From Streptomyces himalayensis subsp. himalayensis (lineage in GTDB: Bacteria > Actinomycetota > Actinomycetes > Streptomycetales > Streptomycetaceae): 64,000 nt of DNA. The notes beneath the pieces were generated by a model that was not told the origin of the DNA, ran no database searches, and worked only from the letters and a program-made list of their open reading frames with translations. Made by a program: the position numbers and the translations under genes. The stretch is from NCBI RefSeq assembly GCF_013778455.1, contig NZ_JACEHE010000025.1, positions 52,262 through 116,261 on the forward strand, read 5' to 3'. Shown in pieces: positions 51,234 to 60,711 of the stretch (positions are counted from its first letter, which is position 1; the number at the start of each line of letters is the position of its first letter).

Positions 51234-52001
51234 TCAGCGCAGCAGCAACTGGACGATGGCCACGGTGCCGACTGCCACGATGAGGCTGCGCAGAACTCCC
51301 GGGCCGAGACGGCGGCCTGCCGTGGCTCCGATCTGGCCGCCGACGGCGGAACCGACCGCGAGGAGTGCAACGGCCGTCCAGTCGAAGTCCGCGACGACGA
51401 GGAAGACGATCGCGGCGACGGCGTTGACGACAGCGGCAAGAACGTTCTTGAGGGCATTGAGCCGTTGCATGCTGTCGTCGAGCAGCATGCCCATCAGGGA
51501 CATGTAGATGATTCCTTGGGCGGCGGCGAAGTAGCCGCCGTAGACGCTGGCCAGCGTCAGCCCGGTGAGCAGCAGCCGGCCGCCGTCGGGGCGAACGGAT
51601 TTGCCGGTCGTTTCGCGGCGATGCCGTAGGTTTTTGCTGATCCGCGGCTGGAGGACGACCAGAACGAGAGCGAGGCCCACCAGGACGGGCACGATCCTCT
51701 CGAATGCCGTGGCGGGCAGGGCCAGCAGGAGCGTGGCGCCCGCGAGGCCGCCGAGCAGGGCGCCGATGCTCAGCTTCAGGATGCGCCTTGTCTGGCCGCT
51801 GAGTTCGCTGCGGTAGCCGATGGCTCCGCTGATCGAGCCGGGGATCAGACCGAGTGCGTTGGAGACCGTGGCCGTGACGGGCGGCAAGCCGGTCGCCAGC
51901 AGAATGGGAAAGGTGATCAGTGTCCCAGAGCCGACAACGGTGTTGACTGCGCCGGCGCTGATGCCGGCTCCGAGGACGGCGAGCATTTCCCCCGTCGTCA
52001 C
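51234..52001 (-). CDS. TauE/SafE family permease
   Basis: A 255-residue TSUP membrane protein with about eight hydrophobic segments in two halves. The repeated family motif appears in the N-terminal half (GAVNTVVGSGTLITFPILL) and at GGYFAAAQGIIYMSLMG. The family exports or imports sulfite, sulfoacetate or similar organosulfur anions. The GTG at 52001 is supported by GGAAGG six bases upstream; an ATG at 51986 is the alternative. Not linked to the sulfonate operon, which is 6 kb away. Confidence 0.88.
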   Translation of the reverse strand: MTTGEMLAVLGAGISAGAVNTVVGSGTLITFPILLATGLPPVTATVSNALGLIPGSISGAIGYRSELSGQTRRILKLSIGALLGGLAGATLLLALPATAFERIVPVLVGLALVLVVLQPRISKNLRHRRETTGKSVRPDGGRLLLTGLTLASVYGGYFAAAQGIIYMSLMGMLLDDSMQRLNALKNVLAAVVNAVAAIVFLVVADFDWTAVALLAVGSAVGGQIGATAGRRLGPGVLRSLIVAVGTVAIVQLLLR

Positions 52002-52219
52002 ACTGCGCCTTCCGCTGCGGGCCTGATGTCCAGGTGTGCGGTGTTCATGATGTTGAGCATAGAGACCGAATGCTTCGGCACTCGCCGCAGGGTGCCGGTC
52101 CGCCCCGGGGCCGTCGCTCGAGCGTACTGCCGGATGCGACGATGCTCAGTCCTGGGCCTTTCATCGCTCGGTCAGGCCATCGAACAGACAGCGCGTGCGG
52201 GCAGTAGCCACTCTGGCGT

Positions 52220-55174
52220 TCACGGCGCATCCGGCACATCCCTGAACCGCGCCGCCAGTTCGCTGCGGGAGCGGATGCCCAGCTTGGAGTAGATGTGTGT
52301 CAGGTGGTACTGCACGGTCTTGACGGAGATGTACAGCTCCAACGCCGTCTGTTTGTTGCTCGCTCCTGAGGCGACGAGCTGGGCGACGGCCTGTTCCTGG
52401 GGTGTGAGCCGGGACAGGCCGGGGGACAGGCGGTTGGCGTGCAGGCCGCCCGCCTTGAGTTCGCGGTCGCACCGTTCCACGTAGGTGCGGGCGCCGAGCG
52501 CGACGTAGGCGTCACGGGCGTTGTTGAGGACGGTGTCGGCCTCACGGCGCTTGCCGGCACGGCGCAGGGTCTGGCCGTAGGCGAAGTTCACCCGGGCCCG
52601 GTCGTAGGGCAGAGGCAGCTGCTCCAGGTGCGCGAGCGCCTGCTCGAAGTCCTTGCATGCGGTGTCCATGTCGCCCTGTGCCGCGGTCAGACGTCCACGC
52701 GCCAGGCCGAGGCGCGCCATGGCGGAGCGGTGGCCGCGGCGTTCGGCCAGCTGCTCGTACGGCGTGAGGAAGGCGTCGGCGTCGTCGAGGCGTCCCGTCA
52801 TCACCAGAGCGTTGGCGTACACATCCGGCCAGGGCCAGAAGCCCGGCTCGTCGACGGACTGCCGTGCGGGCAGCTGGACCACGGGTGACAGGGCCTCGAT
52901 GACGCGTGCGTAGTCTCCGCGTGCCTCGGCGACCTGAGCACGCGCCAAGCAGGCCGGGACCAGCATGACCTCGTAGTGGTGGAGGTCGGCGGCGCCCTCG
53001 TTGAGGTGGTACTCGGCCATGTCCCAGTCGCCGCGCAGGGCATGGATCTGGGCTCCGGTCCAGTGCACCAGGGGACGCACGAGTTCGATGCGGACCTCGG
53101 CGATACGGGAGGCGGCCCGCTGCACGGTTTCGACGGCCTCCTGCCATGCCCCCAGCGCGAACTGGGTGCGGGCCAGCCAGCCTTGCGCCCACAGGGAGAT
53201 ACGGGTGGATCCCATCCGGTAGCCGGTCGGAACGGCGGCTTCGAGCCTTCTGCGCGCGGCCTCCGGGGCGTCCAGGGCGAGATCGATCCAGCCGCGGCCG
53301 AGCTGGAAGCGCTGGGGCTGGGCGCCGCCGGGCAGTTTGGCCGCGGCCGTCTCGTAGGCGGCTATGGCCTCCTCGGGGTGGCCCATCGCGGCCAGTCCGA
53401 GGCCGAGGACGGCCTCCGACTCGATGCCCGACGGGTCGCCGGGATCCGCCACTTCGAGCGCGCGCCGCGCCCAGGCGACGAGATCGCCCGCGTCCCAGCG
53501 CCCCAGGGCGTGCAGCACACGCCGCTGGCAGATCTTCGCCATCAGTTCCGGATGGTGTTCCGGGTCGCAGCGCTCCCAGGCCTGGGCCAGGAACGTCTCG
53601 GCCTCCGACGGGCGGCCGCGCATGATGGCCAGATAGCCGAGCACCACGTCGCGCAGGGTGCCGGCAGGGAAGCTCTCCAGCTCCGCGGCGAAGACCGCGG
53701 CGCCCGGTACGTCCCCGGCACCGATCATGGCGTCGACGGCACGCAGCAGCCGGTCCTGGCGGGCTGTGCGGGCGGGGCTCAGCCGGCTGGCCCGGACCAG
53801 GGTGTCGGCCACGGTGGCCCACTCGCCGGCGCACGCGCGCTCGGCCGCGTACCGGTCGAGTTCCTCGGCCAGCGCTCCGTCGGCTGAGCTGGTGGCGGCC
53901 ACCTGGTGGGCCAGCTGCCGGCCCCGGTCCTTGATGATCGCTGCCGACCGGCGGTGCAGCTCGGCGCGGCGGGTCAGATCGATCGCGGTGAGGACGGCGG
54001 ACCGAGCCAGCGGGTGGGTGAAGGACAGCAGCATGCGTCCGGGGTCGATGGTGGTGGTCAGCAGGCCCGCCGCCCGAGCCTCGTCCACGGCGGGCAGCGG
54101 ATCGTCGAGGGCGGCCAGTTCCGCGGCCTCGGCGAGGGATGCGTCGTCTCCGAGGACGGAGCACGCGTCCACCAGGTTCCGGGCGGCCGCGCCGCACTGG
54201 GAGAGCCGGTGCCGGACGGCCGAGGCGTAGCGGGCGGGCGCGGGCAGCTTGGGCCGCCAGTCCTGCCAGGTCTCGCGGGGGAGTTCGCGCAGCAGCTGGG
54301 TGATGTAGCGGGGGTTGCCCAGGGTGTGGCGGCACAGGTGCCGGGCCGTGGGGAGGTCCATGGGGATGCCACAGAACTCCCGGGCCAGGGTCCTGGTGTC
54401 CTCGGGGGTGAGCGGCGCCGGTCGTATGGCGTTGTCCCGGCAGCCGTCGAGGAACTCCAGGGTCCGCAGGACCGAGAGGGGCGGCTCGTCGCGCGCTTCC
54501 CTCATCTCGTACAACTCGTGCGGCTCGTCACGCGCGATCAGGATGACGAGCACCCTCTCATCGGACATCCGGCGGATCGCCGACAGGATCGCGCGCAGGC
54601 TCTCCACATCGGCCCAGTGGGCGTCGTCGACGATGACCGCGAGGGGCTCCCGCTCCTGCTGGGCCGCCAGGCGGCTGTGCAGGAAGCGGCCCATGTCCAG
54701 CACCGCCTCGGACGAGGCCGGGTCGGGCCGACGGGTGGTGCCCGGCCCCTCGGCTCGCACGTCATCGGCTCGCACGTCATCGGCTCGTACGCCGTCGGCT
54801 CGTAGGCCGTCGGCTCGTAGGCCGTCGGCTCGTACGCCGTCGGCTCGTACGCCGTCGGCTCGTAGGTCATCGGCTCGTGCGAGATCGGACCGCTCGAGAC
54901 CGGCCCGGACGAGTTGCGCCGCGATGCCCAGTGGCAGGGCCGACTCCCACGGCACTCCGGCGACACGCAGCACGCGGGGCGCCGTATGACCGGCACCCGC
55001 CTGCTGCGTCCGCAGCACATGATCGACGAGGGCCGTCTTGCCGATACCGGCAGGCCCCTCGACGAGCACCATCGAGGGCCGGCCCGCGCAGGCAGCGCTC
55101 ACCGCGCGGGCCAGCGAGGCGACCTCGCCGGCCCGCCCGATCAGGCGTTGCTGCTGCTCAGGGCGGTCATTCAT
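52220..55174 (-). CDS. benR: LuxR-family LAL regulator, probable benzoate regulator
   Basis: A 984-residue large ATP-binding LuxR regulator: Walker A GPAGIGKT (40-47), Walker B LAVIVDDAHW, a long TPR-like helical middle, and a C-terminal LuxR HTH (LTPQEQAVAQLVASGASNKQ, then VKTVQYHLTHIYSKLGI). LuxR-type BenR proteins downstream of benABCDK are known in corynebacteria and rhodococci; the position here is the same, with an 8-base overlap with the benK stop. Between Walker A and Walker B lies a nine-unit RADGV/RADGL pentapeptide repeat absent from ordinary LAL proteins. Confidence 0.82.
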   Translation of the reverse strand: MNDRPEQQQRLIGRAGEVASLARAVSAACAGRPSMVLVEGPAGIGKTALVDHVLRTQQAGAGHTAPRVLRVAGVPWESALPLGIAAQLVRAGLERSDLARADDLRADGVRADGVRADGLRADGLRADGVRADDVRADDVRAEGPGTTRRPDPASSEAVLDMGRFLHSRLAAQQEREPLAVIVDDAHWADVESLRAILSAIRRMSDERVLVILIARDEPHELYEMREARDEPPLSVLRTLEFLDGCRDNAIRPAPLTPEDTRTLAREFCGIPMDLPTARHLCRHTLGNPRYITQLLRELPRETWQDWRPKLPAPARYASAVRHRLSQCGAAARNLVDACSVLGDDASLAEAAELAALDDPLPAVDEARAAGLLTTTIDPGRMLLSFTHPLARSAVLTAIDLTRRAELHRRSAAIIKDRGRQLAHQVAATSSADGALAEELDRYAAERACAGEWATVADTLVRASRLSPARTARQDRLLRAVDAMIGAGDVPGAAVFAAELESFPAGTLRDVVLGYLAIMRGRPSEAETFLAQAWERCDPEHHPELMAKICQRRVLHALGRWDAGDLVAWARRALEVADPGDPSGIESEAVLGLGLAAMGHPEEAIAAYETAAAKLPGGAQPQRFQLGRGWIDLALDAPEAARRRLEAAVPTGYRMGSTRISLWAQGWLARTQFALGAWQEAVETVQRAASRIAEVRIELVRPLVHWTGAQIHALRGDWDMAEYHLNEGAADLHHYEVMLVPACLARAQVAEARGDYARVIEALSPVVQLPARQSVDEPGFWPWPDVYANALVMTGRLDDADAFLTPYEQLAERRGHRSAMARLGLARGRLTAAQGDMDTACKDFEQALAHLEQLPLPYDRARVNFAYGQTLRRAGKRREADTVLNNARDAYVALGARTYVERCDRELKAGGLHANRLSPGLSRLTPQEQAVAQLVASGASNKQTALELYISVKTVQYHLTHIYSKLGIRSRSELAARFRDVPDAP
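54751..54885. repeat. 15-base tandem repeat inside benR, nine units
   Basis: Nine consecutive 15-base units of the type CGGCTCGTACGCCGT encode, on the minus strand, RADDL/RADGV/RADGL/RADDV pentapeptides. The unit is a multiple of three, so copy-number change would keep the frame and lengthen or shorten a charged loop in the ATPase domain. Confidence 0.97.
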
Positions 55175-56573
55175 GTGCCAGCACGCTAGCACCGCCGCTG
55201 GCGAGAGGCGCGGGTGCGGGAGTCGCGGGGGCGGTGGCCGGCTCGGTGGACCGGCGTGGGACGAACACGGTCACCACCGCTCCGATGACGGCGACGCCCG
55301 CGAACACGTAGAAGGCGTACATCGGTGGGAGCCCGGCGCCCAGGAGCGCCCCGCCGATGACGGGCCCGCCGATTCCGCCGAGTCGTCCGAATCCGGCACA
55401 CCAGGCGACTCCGGCCGCACGGGCCACGGTGTCGTAGTAGTGGGAGACGTAGCCGTAGATCAGCACCTGGGTGCCCAGCGTCCCCACTCCGGCGACGGCG
55501 ACGAGGGGCAGGAGCGCGCCGAGTGGCAGCCGCAGCGTGAGCAGGGCCAGGGATGCGGCGGCCAGGACGAACGTCGTGGCGACGAGACGCTGGGGACCGA
55601 TCCGGTCGGCGGCCCGAGAGGCGATGAGGCCTCCGACGATGGCGCCGCCGTTGAGGGTGAGCAGGAAGACCAGCGAGTACGACTTTCCGTAGCCGCCCCG
55701 GCCCATGATCTCGGGCAGCCAGGTGTTGAGGCCGTAGGTGAGCAGCAGGCCGGTGAAGCTCATCAGGCCGAGCAGCAGCGTGGGCAGGGCGTAGCGGCGG
55801 GTGGCCAGGGCGGGGAAGCCGACCTTGGTCCTCGCCGGCGTCGAACCAGTTGTCACGTCCCCTGAGATGTCCGAGGCTGTGTCGGGTGTCGTGCCGGGTA
55901 GGGGGACGCCGGTGCGGCGGGAGACCTCGAGGGCCTGGGCCGTGTGCCCGCGCGCGAGCAGCCACTTGGGCGACTCCGGCAGCCGCAGCAGGGCGAGCGG
56001 CAGCAGCACGACCAGCGGCAGGGCGCCGAACAGGAACAGCCCACGCCAGCCGACCGCGTCGGAGGCGAGCAGCGCCAGCACGGCCGCGAGCACGCCTCCG
56101 GCGGGGACTCCGCTGTAGACGACCGCGTTGTAGAAGTTGCGCCTGTGGGGCGGGGCGAACTCCGCGATCAGGGCACCGACCGTGGCCACGAGGGCCCCCA
56201 CACCGATGCCCGTGAAGAAGCGCAGGAAGCCGAAGACGGTGAGGTCGGTGGCGAACGAGCTCAGGCCCATGCCGATCGAGAACCAGGCGATATTGACCAG
56301 CATGACGCGGCGCCGCCCGATGTGGTCGCCGATGGCGCCCGCGATCAGGGCGCCGACCATGACACCGATGAGGGCGTAGCTGCCGAGGGCTCCGGCCTGG
56401 CCGGGGGTGAGGGGCCCGAGCTGGCTCGGGTCCCGCAGGAGGACGGGCACGACCGTGCCGTAGACGACCAGGTCGTAGCCGTCGAAGAGAAGGGTGACGG
56501 TGGCGATGGCGACGATCCAGCGGAGCGTGGCGCGGTGGCGTGGGTCCGCCGTGCCGTGCTGTCGAGCGTTCAT
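55167..56573 (-). CDS. benK: Aromatic acid:H+ symporter, benzoate uptake
   Basis: A 468-residue MFS protein of the aromatic acid:H+ symporter family with 12 predicted TM segments. Family signs are FDGYDLVVYGTVVPVLL in TM1 (the D-G-x-D motif), GAIGDHIGRRRVMLV in loop 2-3, and LPESPKWLLARG before the central loop. The ATG at 56573 opens the protein at the normal place. It lies between benD and benR and should import benzoate. Confidence 0.9.
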   Translation of the reverse strand: MNARQHGTADPRHRATLRWIVAIATVTLLFDGYDLVVYGTVVPVLLRDPSQLGPLTPGQAGALGSYALIGVMVGALIAGAIGDHIGRRRVMLVNIAWFSIGMGLSSFATDLTVFGFLRFFTGIGVGALVATVGALIAEFAPPHRRNFYNAVVYSGVPAGGVLAAVLALLASDAVGWRGLFLFGALPLVVLLPLALLRLPESPKWLLARGHTAQALEVSRRTGVPLPGTTPDTASDISGDVTTGSTPARTKVGFPALATRRYALPTLLLGLMSFTGLLLTYGLNTWLPEIMGRGGYGKSYSLVFLLTLNGGAIVGGLIASRAADRIGPQRLVATTFVLAAASLALLTLRLPLGALLPLVAVAGVGTLGTQVLIYGYVSHYYDTVARAAGVAWCAGFGRLGGIGGPVIGGALLGAGLPPMYAFYVFAGVAVIGAVVTVFVPRRSTEPATAPATPAPAPLASGGASVLAHE

Positions 56574-56713
56574 CTGGTGCCCCAGGTGTGTGAGCGGATG
56601 GGTGACTCCGCGGCGCGGGCGAGGGGGCGCCCGGGCGGCGGCGTGCAGGGGTGGGGAGGTGATGCACATGAGGGGCGGCCGTGGGGGGAGTTGTAGGAAA
56701 GGGGACGGGGGAC

Positions 56714-57499
56714 TCAGCCGAGGTCCCCGCCCGCTACGGGAAGCACCGTGCCGGTGATGTAGGACGCCTCGTCGGAGGCGAGGAAGCAGATCGCGGCGGC
56801 CTGCTCGGCCAGCGTTCCGTACCGCTTCAGCAGGGAGGATGCGATGGTCTGGTCGATATGGGCCTGGAACCAGTCCTTCTCCTGTGCGGTCCGTGGCGTC
56901 GGAGTGCCCCGGGAGATCTTGCGCGGGGGCGCCTCGGTGCCGCCCGGCGCGGTCGCGACCACGCGGACGCCGGCGTCGGCGCACTCGAAGGCGAGTGAGG
57001 CGGTGAGCGCGTTGATGCCGCCCTTGGCCGCGGAGTACGGGATGCGGTGGATGCCGCGGGTCGCGCAGGAGGAGACGTTGACGATCACGCCGTGTCCCTG
57101 TTCCGTCATGGTCGGCAGCACCGCTCGGCAGGACCACAGGGTGGTCATCAGCGAGCGTGTGATCTCCGCCTGGATCTCCTGGGCCGTGAACTCGGTGAAC
57201 GGCTTGAAGTTGATCGCGCCGCCCACGTTGTTCACCAGGACGTCGATCCGGCCGTGCTGCTCCAGGGCGGAGGCGACGGCCGACTCGGCTCCCGCGTAGG
57301 TCTCCAGGTCGGCGGTGACGGAGTGCGCGCCGAGTGCGGCGGCGGCCTCGTGGACCAGCTCGGACCGGTCGACGAGGGTCAGCTCGGCGCCCTCGGCTGC
57401 CATGCGGCGGGCCACCGCGAGACCGATGCCCTGCGCCGCACCCGTGACCACGGCCTTCTTCCCGGCGAACCGGTCTGCGTGGATGGTGGTCACGCTCAC
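56714..57499 (-). CDS. benD: Benzoate diol dehydrogenase
   Basis: A 261-residue short-chain dehydrogenase: cofactor motif VVTGAAQGIGLAVARR, NNVGG, and the catalytic Ser-Tyr-Lys in VSSCATRG and IPYSAAKGG. BenD oxidises and decarboxylates 1,6-dihydroxycyclohexa-2,4-diene-1-carboxylate to catechol with NAD. The GTG at 57499 overlaps the benC stop by 4 bases. Position after benABC fixes the assignment. Confidence 0.93.
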   Translation of the reverse strand: MSVTTIHADRFAGKKAVVTGAAQGIGLAVARRMAAEGAELTLVDRSELVHEAAAALGAHSVTADLETYAGAESAVASALEQHGRIDVLVNNVGGAINFKPFTEFTAQEIQAEITRSLMTTLWSCRAVLPTMTEQGHGVIVNVSSCATRGIHRIPYSAAKGGINALTASLAFECADAGVRVVATAPGGTEAPPRKISRGTPTPRTAQEKDWFQAHIDQTIASSLLKRYGTLAEQAAAICFLASDEASYITGTVLPVAGGDLG

Positions 57500-58542
57500 G
57501 CGGCCGCCTCCACCGTCTCCCTTGCGGCGGCCGGCGTGAACTTCTCGTAGTGGAAGCTCGCCGGAGTCACGCCGAGGGAGGTGATGTGGCCGCGTACAGC
57601 CTCCACCATGGCCGGCGGTCCGCACAGGTAGACGTCCACGTCACCGTCGTGCAGCGTCCCGGAGTCGATCAGGCCGGTGACGAAACCCTTGTTGCGGGCG
57701 CTGCTGGACGGGTCGGCCACGCAGTGGTCGAAGGTGAATCCCGGGATGACCTCCGCGTAGTCCTCGAGGGTGTCGAGGTGGACGAGGTCCTGGTCGGTGG
57801 TGACTCCGTAGAGCAGGTGGACCGGGTGGGCGACCGGCTTCTGGGCCAGGCGTTCCAGCATCGACAGCAGCGGTGCGAGGCCGGTGCCGCCCGCAAGGAG
57901 CAGGGCGGGCCGGGTGAGTTCGCGCAGGTAGAAGCTCCCCATCGGACCGGTGAACTCGATGCGGTCGCCGACCGCGGCGCGTTCGGTGAGGTAGCCGGAC
58001 ATCGCGCCGCCCTCCACGATCCGCACCAGGAACGAGGTCTGCTGCTGGTTCGGGCCGGAGCTGAACGAGTACGAGCGGGCCTGGTCCGTGCCGGGCACGG
58101 CGACGTTGACGTACTGGCCGGGCAGGAAGTCCAGCGCCTCCCGGTCGTCGACGTCGAGCGTGAACTCGACCGTGGTGGGTGAGTGGTGCTTGATGCCGGC
58201 GACGGTGGCGGTGTGCGTGGCCGCGGCGGTCCTGGCCGCGGCCGAGGAGGAGGGGATGCGCAGCACGAGATCGCTCTGCGGCGTCATCTGGCAGGGCAGG
58301 CAGTAGCCGAGCGCCGCCTCGTCCTCGGTGAGTGCCTCGTCGATGTAGTCGCCGCCGTCGTAACGGCCCGAGTCGCACAGCGACTTGCAGGTGCCGCAGG
58401 CGCCGTCGCGGCAGTCGAGGGGGATGTTGATCCGGGCCTTGTACGAGGCCTCGGCGACCGTCTCGTCGGGCCGGCACTCGATGAACCGGGTGATGCCGTC
58501 CTCGAAGTTCAGGGCGACCTGGAAGGGCATGCGCTTGCTCAT
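57496..58542 (-). CDS. benC: Benzoate dioxygenase reductase
   Basis: A 348-residue electron-transfer flavoprotein: N-terminal plant-type [2Fe-2S] domain (CRDGACGTC with C44, C49, C52 and a fourth Cys near 81-84), FAD domain (ARSYSFSS), and NAD domain (LLAGGTGLAPLLSML; VYLCGPPAMVEAV). It passes electrons from NADH to BenAB. Confidence 0.95.
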   Translation of the reverse strand: MSKRMPFQVALNFEDGITRFIECRPDETVAEASYKARINIPLDCRDGACGTCKSLCDSGRYDGGDYIDEALTEDEAALGYCLPCQMTPQSDLVLRIPSSSAAARTAAATHTATVAGIKHHSPTTVEFTLDVDDREALDFLPGQYVNVAVPGTDQARSYSFSSGPNQQQTSFLVRIVEGGAMSGYLTERAAVGDRIEFTGPMGSFYLRELTRPALLLAGGTGLAPLLSMLERLAQKPVAHPVHLLYGVTTDQDLVHLDTLEDYAEVIPGFTFDHCVADPSSSARNKGFVTGLIDSGTLHDGDVDVYLCGPPAMVEAVRGHITSLGVTPASFHYEKFTPAAARETVEAAA

Positions 58543-58583
58543 TTCAAGAAGGGGGCGTCGTATCAGGACGGGGACTGGCCGGC

Positions 58584-59108
58584 TCAGACGTGGTAGATGT
58601 CGACGACGTGGTGCACGTAGTCGTTCTTCAGCACGACCTTCTTGCTCCTGATCAGCGGGTCCGGGCCCGAGAAGTCGATCCGGTAGAAGGACGTGCCGAA
58701 GTACGTGTCGACGGTCTGGTAGCGGTAGTAGAGCGTGAACCAGTTGAACCGCACGTCCACCAGGTCACCGTCCTGGCCGGTGATCTCGACGTTGGTGATG
58801 TTGTGGCCGGTGCGCGGCTCGGGCAGGCTTGTCGCGCTGGAGCGGTCGGTGCGGATGCGGAACACCCGGTCCTCCAGACCCGCCCGGCTCGGGTAGTAGA
58901 TCAGCGAGATCTCACGCTGCGGGTCGCGGGTGAGCTCGTCGTCGTCCGCCCAGGCGGGCATCCAGTACTCGGCGTCCGGGTGGTAGCACTCCAGCCACTT
59001 CTCGAACTCGCGGTCGTCGAGGTGACGCGCCTCGCGGTAGAGGAACTGGCGGATGCCCTCCAGCGTGACTGCGCCGGGCGTGATCGTGGTGTCGATCGCC
59101 GTGGTCAC
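58584..59108 (-). CDS. benB: Benzoate 1,2-dioxygenase small subunit
   Basis: A 174-residue beta subunit of ring-hydroxylating dioxygenases with the family's cone-shaped fold: FLYREARHLDDREFEKWLEC, AEYWMPAW, and VDTYFGTSFYRIDF near the end. It has a structural role in the BenAB oxygenase hexamer. Its ATG overlaps the benA stop by 4 bases. Confidence 0.95.
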   Translation of the reverse strand: MTTAIDTTITPGAVTLEGIRQFLYREARHLDDREFEKWLECYHPDAEYWMPAWADDDELTRDPQREISLIYYPSRAGLEDRVFRIRTDRSSATSLPEPRTGHNITNVEITGQDGDLVDVRFNWFTLYYRYQTVDTYFGTSFYRIDFSGPDPLIRSKKVVLKNDYVHHVVDIYHV

Positions 59109-60451
59109 TTCGCCACCTCCAGGGCCTTGCGCATGGTCTCGAGCCAGTAGCCGTGCTGGATGGGGTAGAGGCCCTCGTCCTCCGTGCGCACGCCGCTGGC
59201 GATGGGATTGATGCCGATCTTCTTGGCGTCCTCGTCGGGGCCGTCGATCTGGTGCACGGCGCCGCGGCTGAGGTCGTTCCAGGGCATGGATTCGGCCAGG
59301 TAGGTCTTCTGGCAGGAGCGGAACTCCTCCAGGTCGTCCGGGGTCGCCATGCCGGTGGCGTTGAAGAAGTCCTCGTACTGCCGGATGCGGCGGGCACGCG
59401 CCTCGGCCGGTTCGCCCTTGGGGGCGATGCAGTAGATGGTGACCTCGGTCTTATCGACGGAGATGGGCCTGAAATGCCGTATCTGCGAGCTGAACTGGTC
59501 CATCAGATAGACATTGGGATAGAGGCACAGATTGCGGGAGACGCCGATCATCCAGTCGGCCTTCTCCTCGCCGAACTCGGCCGCCAGCTCGTCGCGCTTC
59601 TCGTGGAGGGGCCGGTTGGCGGGGTCGAGCCACTTGGTCCACAGCAGCAGATGGCCGTGGTCGAAGGAGTAGAAGCCGCCCTGCTGCTTGGACCAGCCGC
59701 CCGCGTCCATCGTCTTGGTGTCGTTCTTCGACTCCCCGGACGTACGGCGGGCCTGCGTGGCCGCGTAGTTCCAGTGGGTTGCGGACACGTGGTAGCCGTC
59801 GGCGCCGTTCTCCGCCTGCAGCTTCCAGTTGCCGTCGTAGTGGTACGTGGACGAGCCGCGCAGCACCTCCAGACCCTCAGGGGACTGGTCGACGACCATG
59901 TCGATGACGACCGCCGCGTCGCCCAGATGCTCGGTGAGGGGCTTGACGTCCGGGTTGAGGCTGCCGAAGAGGAAGCCGCGGTAGCTCTCGAACCGGGCGA
60001 CCTTCTTCAGATCGTGGGAGCCGTCGGTGTTGAACTGCTCCGGATAGCCCGCCTCGCGCGGGTCCTTCACCTTCAGCAGCTTGCCGCTGTTGTTGAACGT
60101 CCAGCCGTGGAACGGGCAGGTGAAGGTGGTGCGGTTGTCGGTCTTGCGGCGGCAGAGCATCGCGCCGCGGTGGCTGCACGCGTTGATCAGGCAGTGCAGC
60201 TCGCCCTGCTTGTCGCGGGAGATGACGACGGGCTGCCGGCCGATATAGGTCGTGAAGTAGTCCCCGATCTCCGGGATCTGGCTCTCGTGAGCGAGATAGA
60301 CCCAGTTGCCCTCGAAGATGTACTTCATCTCCAGCTCGAAAAGCTCCTCGTCGGTGAAGACGCTCCGGCGCACCCGGTACACACCGCTGTCCGGGTCCTC
60401 CACGAGGGCGTCTTCGAGGATGGTCCGTGCACGGCTGAGGTCGTCGGCCAT
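59105..60451 (-). CDS. benA: Benzoate 1,2-dioxygenase large subunit
   Basis: A 448-residue Rieske oxygenase alpha subunit. The Rieske cluster is held by C92/H94 (CSHRGAMLC) and C112/H115 (CPFHGW). The mononuclear iron ligands lie in GADGYHVSATHWNY and a downstream Asp. With BenB and BenC it converts benzoate to the cis-diol acid. The ATG at 60451 follows GGAGGGACGG. First gene of the benABCDKR operon. Confidence 0.95.
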   Translation of the reverse strand: MADDLSRARTILEDALVEDPDSGVYRVRRSVFTDEELFELEMKYIFEGNWVYLAHESQIPEIGDYFTTYIGRQPVVISRDKQGELHCLINACSHRGAMLCRRKTDNRTTFTCPFHGWTFNNSGKLLKVKDPREAGYPEQFNTDGSHDLKKVARFESYRGFLFGSLNPDVKPLTEHLGDAAVVIDMVVDQSPEGLEVLRGSSTYHYDGNWKLQAENGADGYHVSATHWNYAATQARRTSGESKNDTKTMDAGGWSKQQGGFYSFDHGHLLLWTKWLDPANRPLHEKRDELAAEFGEEKADWMIGVSRNLCLYPNVYLMDQFSSQIRHFRPISVDKTEVTIYCIAPKGEPAEARARRIRQYEDFFNATGMATPDDLEEFRSCQKTYLAESMPWNDLSRGAVHQIDGPDEDAKKIGINPIASGVRTEDEGLYPIQHGYWLETMRKALEVAK

Positions 60452-60601
60452 GGTCCGTCCCTCCGATTCCTGTCCGCGATTCATGTCGCCGAGCGGCCTC
60501 TCCGGTCGGCAACGGCGTGTTACGGCCGCTTTTCAGCACCATGGCAGCGCGGTGAAGAGTCGGCCCCAGACATTTCCCCAGGGTTGACCCAGGGGGGTAC
60601 T

Positions 60602-60630
60602 GATATCTCCGGCGTCTCAATAACCTCCAA
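60602..60630 (-). promoter_or_regulatory. Candidate ben operon promoter
   Basis: On the minus strand TTGGAG (60630-60625) and GATATC (60607-60602) are 17 bases apart, 150 bases ahead of benA. ACCT and AGGT (60623-60626 and 60633-60636) form a short dyad across the -35 box, where an activator or CatR could bind. Confidence 0.35.
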
Positions 60631-60711
60631 CCAGGTATTTGTGGTGTATGGGAGGCGCTCCCTACGCTGAGGGGCATTCGAGGGGCCCCGAAACAGGAAA
60701 GGGGCAGCCCG

